DNA of 64,000 nt from Nitrincola iocasae (lineage in GTDB: Bacteria; Pseudomonadota; Gammaproteobacteria; Pseudomonadales; Balneatricaceae): the NCBI RefSeq assembly GCF_008727795.1, contig NZ_CP044222.1, forward strand, positions 2,728,001 to 2,792,000, in the 5' to 3' direction. Within the stretch, counting starts at the first letter, position 1. The number at the start of each line of letters is the position of its first letter. Positions 53,596 to 61,115 of the stretch are shown piece after piece. The translations under genes were made by a program, and so were the position numbers. A model generated the notes under the pieces. It was not told where the DNA came from. It did not search any database and saw only the letters and a program-made list of their open reading frames with translations.

Positions 53596-56500
53596 TTGCC
53601 AAACTCAATGCACTCAACACTAGTAGACTACTTCAAGGAATGCTATCAATCCGATAATCGCGAACAAGGCTTTTGGGATATTTTCTCGAAAGATTTCGAA
53701 TTTCTGAGATTAAGTAATTCACTTGAACGAGCGGCGTTATATGAAGGGAACGCCATCACTCTAGACTCACACTATGCTACTAACCTAGCAGCATCTATAG
53801 AAACCTATAGGCGCGAGAAAACCTTTCTATACGGTTGTCACTTCCTCATAGGAAAAATGTCTTTATCCCAAGGATTAGGTGGTAGAGCCAGAAGAATCTG
53901 CGCGCCTCTACTTCTATTTGATGCAACACTCACAAAAACGGGATCCAACTATACTGTTGGTCTAGACCTGTCCAGTGCACGCCTGAACACCACGTTGTTC
54001 TACCGTCTTGTGGAGGACAGGGATGCTACACATCGTCTCGATGTAGCCTTGAGTATTGAAAAAATAAGCACCACAAACTGGCTTGAAGAGTGGCTAAACG
54101 AACATTGCAATGATGTATCTGTGTCTCGGATCAAGCAAAACGATGCCAATACGGACAGCCTTAAGTCTCTTCAGCGCAAAGCCTCAACAACGAACTTTAC
54201 GCTTGTTGACGGCGGCGCCCTGTTGCTCTCAAAAAACCCGCTGTCATCACGCGGAGTGATTGATGAATTGGTCACCATTTCCCAGGACACTTCAATCTCG
54301 GCTCCTTTAGAGCAATTACTGCTCAACAAACAAAACACCATCGCACAATCCAAGCCTAGCTGTCTTGATCAGGTTCCAGGTATATTAAGTACGGCGCAAA
54401 GTGCAGCCCTAAAGAATGCAGCAGAAAAAACCTTAAGCCTGATCATTGGCCCACCGGGAACAGGAAAAAGCTATACCATTGCCTGCATTGTTTTAGAGCG
54501 GTTTATGCAAGGAGAGTCGGTTTTAGTAGTCTCCGAGAATGAATTTGCGGTAGATGTAGTACAAGAAAAACTGGTTGAAAGTCTTGGGCTATCTTCTAAT
54601 GCCATCATCCGTGCAGGCTCTAGGGATTACCTCAAGCACCTAAAACAAACCATTACAGACTTGATTAAAGGTATTGGCCTAGAAAAACCCAGTGACTCCC
54701 TGTTAAGACAGCTTATGCAAATAAAAAGCGAGATTCACAAAGATGAAAAGCTTTTTAATTCACTATATCGATCCGCAGCGTCTGATGGAATTATTCTTGA
54801 CAGATATATCCATCAAGGGAAGACCGCTAGTTTGCTAGGTCGCTTTAGGGTATGGCGTCAACGTTCGCGCTTTGGCAAATATGGTTTGCTGTATGACCGC
54901 CTTGAAAAAATAAAACAAGACCATAGAAAACGCGAAGAGACACTCTCTAGGCATATCAATAATGTCTATCTTGAATCTATACACAGGGTTTTACGCGATC
55001 ACCGACCTGAATTAGTCCGTTTCAACAGAGCCTTACGCGCCAGAACTTCATCGCGGCAAGAAGCTGTTTTTTCCGCAATTAACCACTCTATTTTGCTCCA
55101 AGCGTTACCCGTATGGCTTTGTTCTTTTTCGTCCCTGCATAAAGCCCTCCCGCTAAAGAAAGAGCTTTTTGATTTGGTCATCATTGATGAGGCTACTCAG
55201 TGTAATATTGCTTCCTGCATTCCTGCACTGTACAGAGCAAAAAAGGCCGTTGTAGTAGGTGACCCTAAACAGCTTCGCCATATTTCATTTCTTTCAGCAA
55301 CCAAACAAAATGTTATCCAACAAAAACTGGGACTCGGTTCAACTCAGAGTATCGACCTGAATTATCGCGATAAAAGCATGATCGACTATGCTAACGAAGC
55401 CATTTCGTCTCAACATGATCTAGTCATGCTCGACGAGCACTACCGTAGTCTTCCGGAGATAATTGATTTCAGCAATCGCATGTTTTACGACGGCAATCTC
55501 CGCATCATGACTGAAAAGCCGGTTCTAAATAAAAATCCTCCTGTCGAGGTTATCAACGTTGCGAACGCAAAGCGTGTCAAGGGTATTAATATTGAGGAAG
55601 CTCTCGCCATTATCGAGAGACTTAAATGCCTAGTTAAGGAACAACAAAACATACCGGAAGAATACAGATCTTCTATCGGTGTGCTAACTTTTTTTCGTGA
55701 TCAAGCCGAGAAACTGCAAGATCTTATTTTTGATACCTTTGACTTAGCCGTTATCACTCAGCATAAACTGCGTGCCGGTACACCCTATTCATTCCAGGGA
55801 GAAGAGCGGGATATGATGTTGCTATCCTGTGCGGTTGATCGTAATTCAGCCGGTGGAACCTATCTTTATTTGAATCGTCCGGATGTCTTTAACGTTTCTG
55901 TAACTCGAGCTAGGCACCTACAACTGGTATTTTTTTCCGCAGAGATAGCAGACCTTCCTAAAAACAATCTATTACGATTGTTTTTAGAATCTATTAGCCG
56001 ATCGACTGCCCCTCCAGCAACAGACATCTTAGCTAGAGACAAGAATATCGAAGAGTTAACGAATCAGTTGCGGGCGCAGGGAATGACCATCGCGCGTAAC
56101 TACCCTATCGCAGGGATCCCTATGGATTTAGTAGCCATGTTAGGCACTGACTCCATCGCTATCGATCTGGTGGGTTTTCCTGGGGAGCGTAGAGATATAC
56201 TTCACCTTGATCGTTACAAAATGTTTGAGCGAGCCGGATTACCTATCTTCCCAATAAGCTATACAGGCTGGAGCTTTGCTCGGGACGCTATTCTAAACAA
56301 AATAAAGAACTGCTTTAAGGCGCTAAGCCAAAAATCGACAGGAGCTCCTTCTTTGTATCAACAATCATCACACTGGACCAAGCTCCTAACCCTTAACCCT
56401 GAGCTATCCAAAACTGTGAGTGAGCTGGAACTGGATCTTGTTGATATTAAGCACCAACTCGGCATAGACCAACTTGAAAAGATTATCGATAGGTATTACA

Positions 56501-56874
56501 AGCTGATATGGGTTCTAAACCAAAAACTCAACCCTAGCGAACTGACCTATACACGCTACGCGAGTGCAGCCGAAGACGTATTTCTGGGAGCCATTGATAA
56601 CCTTAGAAGCCTAGTGTTAATACATAAGAGCGGCTCTCCTAGGGAAACGAATACCGAACTGGCCGACAAGCAAGTTAAGCTTCACAATGAACAGAACGAC
56701 TCCATTGAACAACTGCTACAAGCAAATCAATCCGCGATCATCACCCTAGAGGAGGTTGCGTTTAAATGGAGCAAACTAGCTATATCCGACAACACTTCAA
56801 ATAAAGTCTTTGAGGACTCTCTAAACGAATTGAATCACCTAGCTGCCAGTGTCGACCAGTATGCCAGCAAATAA
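53596..56874 (+). CDS. Large SF1 helicase with nuclease-like C-terminal domain
   Basis: A 1092-residue protein from TTG 53596 (AGGA just upstream); ATG 53608 is an alternative. Residues 1-240 resemble the N-terminal part of DUF4011-type helicases (RRICAPLLLFDATLT). Walker A GPPGTGKS is at 285-292, Walker B DEATQ at 531, GDPKQL at 555, then DEHYRSLPEII, PYSFQGEERDMMLLS and motif VI NVSVTRAR at 766. Residues 820-900 look like a Vsr/restriction-nuclease fold (MDLVAMLGTDSIAIDLVGFP, LDRYKMFERAGLPIF), but a canonical E-x-K is not seen. A helical tail follows (NPSELTYTRYASAAEDVFLG). It may act on nucleic acid with TelA in defence or stress; this is inference. Confidence 0.85.
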   Translation: MPNSMHSTLVDYFKECYQSDNREQGFWDIFSKDFEFLRLSNSLERAALYEGNAITLDSHYATNLAASIETYRREKTFLYGCHFLIGKMSLSQGLGGRARRICAPLLLFDATLTKTGSNYTVGLDLSSARLNTTLFYRLVEDRDATHRLDVALSIEKISTTNWLEEWLNEHCNDVSVSRIKQNDANTDSLKSLQRKASTTNFTLVDGGALLLSKNPLSSRGVIDELVTISQDTSISAPLEQLLLNKQNTIAQSKPSCLDQVPGILSTAQSAALKNAAEKTLSLIIGPPGTGKSYTIACIVLERFMQGESVLVVSENEFAVDVVQEKLVESLGLSSNAIIRAGSRDYLKHLKQTITDLIKGIGLEKPSDSLLRQLMQIKSEIHKDEKLFNSLYRSAASDGIILDRYIHQGKTASLLGRFRVWRQRSRFGKYGLLYDRLEKIKQDHRKREETLSRHINNVYLESIHRVLRDHRPELVRFNRALRARTSSRQEAVFSAINHSILLQALPVWLCSFSSLHKALPLKKELFDLVIIDEATQCNIASCIPALYRAKKAVVVGDPKQLRHISFLSATKQNVIQQKLGLGSTQSIDLNYRDKSMIDYANEAISSQHDLVMLDEHYRSLPEIIDFSNRMFYDGNLRIMTEKPVLNKNPPVEVINVANAKRVKGINIEEALAIIERLKCLVKEQQNIPEEYRSSIGVLTFFRDQAEKLQDLIFDTFDLAVITQHKLRAGTPYSFQGEERDMMLLSCAVDRNSAGGTYLYLNRPDVFNVSVTRARHLQLVFFSAEIADLPKNNLLRLFLESISRSTAPPATDILARDKNIEELTNQLRAQGMTIARNYPIAGIPMDLVAMLGTDSIAIDLVGFPGERRDILHLDRYKMFERAGLPIFPISYTGWSFARDAILNKIKNCFKALSQKSTGAPSLYQQSSHWTKLLTLNPELSKTVSELELDLVDIKHQLGIDQLEKIIDRYYKLIWVLNQKLNPSELTYTRYASAAEDVFLGAIDNLRSLVLIHKSGSPRETNTELADKQVKLHNEQNDSIEQLLQANQSAIITLEEVAFKWSKLAISDNTSNKVFEDSLNELNHLAASVDQYASK

Positions 56875-56930
56875 ATATCAACGGAGCAACTAAACTACGG
56901 ATAACTGTTACCGCAATATATTCTGCGTTA

Positions 56931-57078
56931 TCACGTAATAGCCTCCATCGTCTCATGGATGGCAGCCAATGCATCGCTGCGATATTTCTTAGGCATCTTT
57001 GACAACTTCCTCAAATTGCCCCTTGTCGATAAGCTGTTGCAATTGATCATCGGTGAGTGCAAGAATCGGTTTTGCCAT
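56931..57078 (-). pseudogene. Short overlapping ORF remnants, antitoxin-like
   Basis: Two short overlapping frames follow each other. The first (57078-56989) encodes MAKPILALTDDQLQQLIDKG and nine more residues. The second (56996-56931) encodes MPKKYRSDALAAIHETMEAI plus one residue. The second resembles the N-terminus of HigA-type antitoxins (KKYRSDAxAAIHET) but stops after 21 residues. The pair may be the remains of a toxin-antitoxin locus at the edge of the accessory region. Apart from this, 56875-57168 holds nothing I can support. Confidence 0.35.
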
Positions 57079-57168
57079 CAAACCGTTGAGTCACTGATTC
57101 AGTGAAGTACAAAAGATAATTCAGAAAAATATAAGGCGATTATTTAAACGATAAAAACGAGGGGTAAT

Positions 57169-57261
57169 GGAGGCAGCTCCACCAGCCACATCCCGGCACA
57201 CGAGTCGACCGCTGTGGCTGCTCCCTTCCAGGCCTGACCAGGTTCACGGTGTATCGTTGCT
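57169..57261. repeat. Left 93-bp direct repeat (att junction, ffs sequence)
   Basis: Identical to 60833-60925 except for one base (A at 57176, G at 60840). The repeat covers most of the SRP RNA, from its 3' end to the GCAACG of the 5' arm. Confidence 0.92.
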
Positions 57262-57282
57262 AAGACCAGCAGCTATAGGCTT
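57169..57282 (-). ncRNA. Second SRP (4.5S) RNA-like copy at the left junction
   Basis: The minus strand carries the SRP core, with CAGGCCTGGAAGGGAGCAGC and GGTCGACTCGTGTGCCGG. Its 5' end comes from the element: AGCTGCTGGTCTTAGCAACG differs in sequence from the right copy but can still pair with the 3' end (AGCU/AGCU, then GCUGGUC with GGCUGGU, with a small bulge). A candidate promoter lies upstream (57290-57317). It may be a functional second ffs, or only the displaced 3' part of the host gene. Confidence 0.55.
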
Positions 57283-57289
57283 TTCAGTG

Positions 57290-57317
57290 TTATCTGATAG
57301 CTAACACGACTGTTAAT
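57290..57317 (-). promoter_or_regulatory. Candidate promoter for the left ffs-like copy
   Basis: On the minus strand, TTAACA (57317-57312; 5 of 6 to the -35 consensus) and GATAAC (57295-57290; 4 of 6 to the -10) are separated by 16 bp. Transcription would begin a few bases before the ffs-like 5' arm. Confidence 0.4.
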
Positions 57318-57361
57318 TTGAGCAATTATTTGACCATACAGTAAACTCTTTGGCAAGCCGA

Positions 57362-57385
57362 TTGTGGCGCACCTTGTGGCGCACC
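57362..57385. repeat. Left tandem 12-bp repeats, candidate integrase arm sites
   Basis: TTGTGGCGCACC occurs twice in direct succession (57362-57373, 57374-57385). A related pair lies at the other end of the element (60749-60772), in the same orientation. Tandem short repeats flanking the core site are typical arm-type sites for tyrosine integrases. Confidence 0.65.
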
Positions 57386-57478
57386 GCTCAAGAGGGAGAA
57401 GAATTTAACTCTGTGCAGCTCAAAATTTAATCTGTCCTTTACAGGTATCGGTCCGAATAGATAATGACTTTGCTTTCT

Positions 57479-57520
57479 GGTAATTTTAATTACCGTCTAG
57501 ATTATAGCTTAGCGGTAATT
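57479..57520. promoter_or_regulatory. Operator-like GGTAATT sites
   Basis: A perfect 16-bp palindrome at 57479-57494 is followed 20 bp later by another GGTAATT (57514-57520). The layout suggests a regulator or excisionase binding region. No such protein gene is recognised in the element. Confidence 0.35.
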
Positions 57521-57873
57521 CGAGTGCTGTTCTGCGCTGTACACCGTCCTGCACCTAATGGAGCAAGAAGAGATGCCGACACAAGCTCAGATAGCTGAAA
57601 TGTGTGACCCAGCAAACCTTTAGCTTCATGATGAGCTTCTTAGACAGGCTCAAGGAGCCAGGATGATACACCAAACACCCCTTAAGCGACTACAAGGACA
57701 GCTGAACTATAAGCAAGCTCCCATGCTGTAGCTCTTCGACCACTACCCAGGACCTGCTGACGCGCACTTTTGAACCACTGAGAAAGCCCCAGTGGGGGAA
57801 ATGAGCAGAAAGCAAGGACGAAGAAGGGCGCGCATAATAGCGGGTCTATTTTTGAATTAGCTCACACACTAAA

Positions 57874-57893
57874 CAAAGTACTTTGATACTTTG
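57874..57893 (-). terminator. Inverted repeat after the HNH gene
   Basis: CAAAGTA, CTTTGA, TACTTTG: 7-bp arms, 19 bp downstream of the HNH stop on the minus strand, followed by TTTAGTG. A weak terminator at best. Confidence 0.3.
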
Positions 57894-57911
57894 TAGGCTT
57901 GCATAACACAG

Positions 57912-58553
57912 CTATTCACACTGACAAGCACTAATTGCTGCATCAACTGCACCGTGCAGATCATTAGCACTAACAGCACTTGCAAAGAATAGCGGAAAGC
58001 GATCTGTGTTCAGTCGCTGAATAGTAATTGGATCTGGACCATATACTACGACTGTCAGCACATCCGCTACAAAGGCTGCCACTTCTTTATCAGGTATAGT
58101 CTTTGACATGAAACGTTTTCCATCTGTACTCACGCCTGCCTGATAACCCCCACTACGAGTTCGATAAACCCCATAAAACCCAGTATCCCGGTTAGGACTA
58201 CAATTGCGTTGGTTCTGAGAATAGGAAACCTCCCTAAGATTGTCCGGGTGATTGTTACGTGGATCCCGATTGATGTGATCAACTTCCATCCCAACAGGCC
58301 AGCGACCATTGGCAAGCGCCCATATTATTCGGTGGAACTTGTGCCGCCTACCATTGATACTGACCTGCTTGTAGTTACCGGCTCCAAGATGCATAAAAGG
58401 TATCTGGCTTCCTGCCTCATTGGACCGGCCCTTTAACCTGATCAGCGCCTCTGACTTCAAACACAGGGCAAAGGCCTCTTGCAGTTCTTCAAAGCTCAGG
58501 CCATTCTCTGTAGTACGTTTCTCAGTGTGCTTATTGCTTATAGCGTTAGTCAT
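57912..58553 (-). CDS. HNH endonuclease with AP2-like DNA-binding domain
   Basis: A 213-residue protein. The central HNH core is FHRIIWALANGRWP, then VDHINRDPRNNHPDNLREV with the metal-binding His/Asn residues, and SQNQRNC. The C-terminal part GFYGVYRTRSGGYQAGVSTD resembles the AP2/integrase-type three-stranded DNA-binding domain often attached to phage and homing HNH enzymes. It is the only non-integrase gene in the element. It could be a free-standing homing nuclease that rides in the element, or help its spread. GAGG precedes the ATG. Confidence 0.88.
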   Translation of the reverse strand: MTNAISNKHTEKRTTENGLSFEELQEAFALCLKSEALIRLKGRSNEAGSQIPFMHLGAGNYKQVSINGRRHKFHRIIWALANGRWPVGMEVDHINRDPRNNHPDNLREVSYSQNQRNCSPNRDTGFYGVYRTRSGGYQAGVSTDGKRFMSKTIPDKEVAAFVADVLTVVVYGPDPITIQRLNTDRFPLFFASAVSANDLHGAVDAAISACQCE

Positions 58554-59423
58554 TATCGATACCTCCTTTTGAGTTGCTGATTAAATGGAGCAGATGCACT
58601 GGGATGAGTGGATAGAAGACGGAAGGGCAATCAGGCTGAATGCCTACTACTTCAGATGGAAAGGACTACTAATGTTTACCCTGATCAGGAGATCAGGAGG
58701 GGAGAGATGCTAAACTTTCTAGAGCGCTCTATATGCTCTATATGCTCTATATGCTCTTACATACTATTCTCTCTTGTTATTTCTATCTCGCTCTTATCTA
58801 TATGATGGGTTAATTATAAGTTATTGATTTTAATGTTTTTATATAGCATCAATTTTTACCTAATTTTGCATCTATAGGCTAATAATTGAACACCACTTGA
58901 ACACTCCCAGGAAGGCGTAAAATCCCATCAGGAATAACAGCCAATATCCAGCGGTGAACGCACTACCGGTAGCGCTAAACACCCTAGAGCGAGCCGGATG
59001 CCCCCCACACACACGTAACACCATTGAAGGCAGATTATTATTTTCTCGTTCTTCTATATGATGGGCTAATCATTTTTGATCAAGTAAAACCAATTCCCTT
59101 CACGTAATTAAAAGCGACAATAAACTGCCCCAACCCTACTTCACTCAGCATCTTCCAACTGAAGACCGACCACCACTACACAGCGCCATCAGAAGATGCC
59201 AAAACAGCCACTAGGGCAGCATTAAAATCAATCAAACAAACACAACCATGAACCTTGAACGGCCCTTAGAACGACTGCGGATGGCTTCTGGTGTACATGT
59301 GCATTTACAAGCCGATCTAAGCCTACTGGTTATAAAAAATAGTTATTTTAAAAACGGATTACAGCAGACAGATACCAGAAAAACTGATCAATTATTAACC
59401 AGAAGTATCACGTGTGAGACAAA
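58554..59423. other. Long non-coding stretch between HNH and integrase genes
   Basis: AT-rich, 870 nt, without a gene I can support. It has a 9-bp tandem repeat (58726-58757), a 10-bp palindrome CTACCGGTAG near 58961, and a diverged direct repeat: 58787-58815 resembles 59045-59071 (both read CTCG.TCTT.., then CTATATGATGGG.TAAT). A 65-codon frame at 58608 owes part of its length to the tandem repeat and is not credible. Confidence 0.5.
58726..58757. repeat. Tandem 9-bp repeat GCTCTATAT
   Basis: Three full copies and a partial fourth (GCTCT) in direct succession. This is a microsatellite-like tract inside the non-coding part of the element. Confidence 0.85.
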
Positions 59424-60749
59424 TCAGGACCAATCCTGGTCGATATTGAAGGCAAGCTGCTCCACAACCGGCTGTAACATCTCAGGCTTGAAGTCCTTGC
59501 CATACCGGCTAAAGGTGATTCCTCCCGTCTGATGCCCCAGCAACCCAGCCACCAAGCTCTCAGCAACTCCAAGCTGCTTCAAGTGATCAGCCACTGTATG
59601 TCGGAAGCTATGAAAATCCTTTCGCTCTTTTATCCTGTTATCTTTAAAGCCTAGCTTTTCCCTCAGACGGCCAAACCATTTTGAAGGAGTGGCTGCGTAC
59701 CCATGCCGCTTATGCTTAACCAGGTCGAACAGGAGAGTATCTGGCCCTTGCTGTCTTCGCTGCTTCACATAACCCATGAATCCGGCATCTTTTAGCTTGG
59801 AGTGAATCGGGATAACTCGTTCTGAAGAGGGTGTTTTCAACTTCTGATCTGCCCTGCCCTCCCTGATATAGATACAATGAATTCCATTGATCTCCATAAT
59901 GTCATCGACATAAAGCTGGCAGAGCTCACCCATTCGAGCACCACTATAGAGCGCCAGCAGCGGGAGCCAATGTTGATAAGGTCTGGGGTGATCACACAGG
60001 GGAATAGCACCACAAAAAAGATGCCTCAAATCCTCTTCACTGAATATGCTTCGGCCTAAACTAGCTTTTGTTCTTTGCTTGACTCTAAGTCCGTCAAAGT
60101 AGTTTTTATCACTATACTCTTCCTGCAACAGCCATGTGAAAAAGGCTGATAAGTACTTCATATAGTTGTTAAAGGTAGTCGTACTGATAGTAGTCTCTGC
60201 TTCAGTAATCAAACGCTCCAAAGTAACATTGCATTTTCGATTAGAGCGTGGCGGCAACTTTAAGGCAATTTCTTTAAACTTCTGGGCATGCTTGCGCTGG
60301 AAGCAATGTACTGGCATATCACCCACAACACGAACTAACAGTTCAAAGATAGAACGCTTGTCTCCTAGTGTTTTCTCCCCCACTCCTTCAAGTTTCTGAG
60401 TTTCAAGGTATCGCTGAAAAGCAATAGACATCTTAGGACTAGTACGCTCGGGCTCGAGCTCGAGCACCGAAGCATTAACAACAGCGGGAGGACGTGAAAA
60501 TTCAAATGGTTCAGACCATGACAAACGCTTCAGGTCTATGATCTCACCTCTTCCAGCTTGGCTAAATAGCTCCTCCACCTGTTCCAGTAGCTTGGCTCCA
60601 CGAAGGATAGCCAAACGCCTACACTTGGTGCCAAGGGAACGGCGAACTTCAGAACAGGGAAAGCTTGTTTTCAGAGAATTAGGCACGCGAATGCGGAAGT
60701 AATAAACAGCATGACGAGACTGTTCGAGGTAGGTGATTGCTTTGGCCAT
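59424..60749 (-). CDS. Tyrosine-type site-specific integrase of the ffs element
   Basis: A 441-residue recombinase. The N-terminal part (VYYFRIRVPNSLKTSFP) is the DUF6538-like arm-binding region, followed by a SAM-like core-binding domain (about 115-220). The catalytic residues are Arg272 (SGARMGELCQL), Lys305 region, His380-Arg383 (HSFRHTVADHL), His406 (LLGHQTG) and nucleophile Tyr416 (FSRYGKDF). All are present, so it could be active. It lies beside the right att repeat and is transcribed away from it. Its start codon touches the tandem arm-like repeats, which would allow self-regulation. Confidence 0.93.
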   Translation of the reverse strand: MAKAITYLEQSRHAVYYFRIRVPNSLKTSFPCSEVRRSLGTKCRRLAILRGAKLLEQVEELFSQAGRGEIIDLKRLSWSEPFEFSRPPAVVNASVLELEPERTSPKMSIAFQRYLETQKLEGVGEKTLGDKRSIFELLVRVVGDMPVHCFQRKHAQKFKEIALKLPPRSNRKCNVTLERLITEAETTISTTTFNNYMKYLSAFFTWLLQEEYSDKNYFDGLRVKQRTKASLGRSIFSEEDLRHLFCGAIPLCDHPRPYQHWLPLLALYSGARMGELCQLYVDDIMEINGIHCIYIREGRADQKLKTPSSERVIPIHSKLKDAGFMGYVKQRRQQGPDTLLFDLVKHKRHGYAATPSKWFGRLREKLGFKDNRIKERKDFHSFRHTVADHLKQLGVAESLVAGLLGHQTGGITFSRYGKDFKPEMLQPVVEQLAFNIDQDWS

Positions 60750-60772
60750 TGTGTCTCACTTTGTGTCGCACT
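60749..60772. repeat. Right tandem 12-bp repeats, candidate integrase arm sites
   Basis: TTGTGTCTCACT (60749-60760) and TTGTGTCGCACT (60761-60772) in direct succession, related to the left pair TTGTGGCGCACC. They cover the integrase start codon and its upstream region. Confidence 0.65.
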
Positions 60773-60832
60773 TGAGTGCAAGCATGAGAGAACAACTAAA
60801 AAGCCATTTAATATCAAGTTGATATTAGGAAT

Positions 60833-60925
60833 TGGAGGCGGCTCCACCAGCCACATCCCGGCACACGAGTCGACCGCTGTGGCTGCTCCCTTCCAGGCCT
60901 GACCAGGTTCACGGTGTATCGTTGC
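60833..60925. repeat. Right 93-bp direct repeat (att junction, ffs sequence)
   Basis: Matches 57169-57261 with one mismatch. It lies wholly inside the intact ffs gene; beyond 60925 the two copies diverge at once. Confidence 0.92.
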
Positions 60926-60943
60926 GAGAGGACCGGCAGAGCC
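60834..60943 (-). ncRNA. ffs: Signal recognition particle RNA (4.5S RNA)
   Basis: About 110 nt on the minus strand. The apical region shows the conserved CAGGCCTGGAAGGGAGCAGC and GTGTGCCGGGATGTGGCTGG, close to E. coli 4.5S RNA. The ends pair: 5' GGCUCUGCCGGUC with the 3' GGCUGGUGGAGCC forms about 13 pairs including G-U. It binds Ffh and targets inner-membrane proteins during translation. Its 3' part is shared with the element repeat, so the gene was rebuilt on insertion. Confidence 0.93.
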
Positions 60944-60982
60944 ACCATAACGCAGTGATCTGAATTAACAGAATCGGCGCGA

Positions 60983-61011
60983 AGTATAAGCAGGCGAGCT
61001 CAGGAATGCAA
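60983..61011 (-). promoter_or_regulatory. ffs promoter
   Basis: On the minus strand, -35 TTGCAT (61011-61006), 17-bp spacer, -10 TATACT (60988-60983), then a GC-rich TCGCGCCG discriminator typical of stable-RNA promoters. Transcription would start near 60976, giving a leader of about 33 nt before the mature 5' end, to be removed by processing. Confidence 0.75.
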
Positions 61012-61115
61012 ATTCTGTTGTTACTATTTTTCAAATTCGGCAACAGGATTCCAGATACCCTGCATCGTGTTACACTTAGCCATCTTTATTTTTTGTGCTG
61101 CAGGGTTTGTGAGTT

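Larger units (their letters stand above)
57386..57911. other. Non-coding left half of the element
   Basis: No convincing gene. It holds a 16-bp palindrome GGTAATTTTAATTACC (57479-57494) with a third GGTAATT at 57514, a possible operator; a short hairpin CCCCAGTGGGG near 57789; and an inverted repeat (57874-57893). A frame from 57573 reads protein-like codons but has two in-frame TAG codons, so it is decayed or chance. Confidence 0.5.
57169..60925. mobile_element. Small integrative element inserted in ffs (about 3.66 kb)
   Basis: The region is bounded by two direct copies of the ffs sequence (57169-57261 and 60833-60925) offset by 3664 bp. It contains a tyrosine integrase next to the right repeat, an HNH endonuclease, tandem arm-site-like repeats near both ends and otherwise non-coding or decayed sequence. 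No replication, transfer or cargo genes are visible. It is either a minimal satellite-like element or the remnant of a larger island. Confidence 0.85.

Noticed and set aside
57558..57773. A 66-codon frame with protein-like codons and two in-frame TAG codons, possibly stop-codon recoding
   Set aside because: Two stops in 66 codons are expected by chance, there is no amber-suppressor tRNA or recoding signal, and no family is recognised.
58608..58805. Plus-strand frame of 65 codons with repeated SIC residues
   Set aside because: The repeat comes from the 9-bp tandem tract; there is no ribosome site or family support.
59248..59532. Plus-strand frame of 94 codons overlapping the integrase end
   Set aside because: It runs antisense to the integrase, has no ribosome site and no recognisable motif.
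57169..60925. The two ffs-like copies as a CRISPR array or IS ends
   Set aside because: Only two copies 3.66 kb apart, with no spacer pattern and no transposase; they match SRP RNA and an integrase att arrangement.
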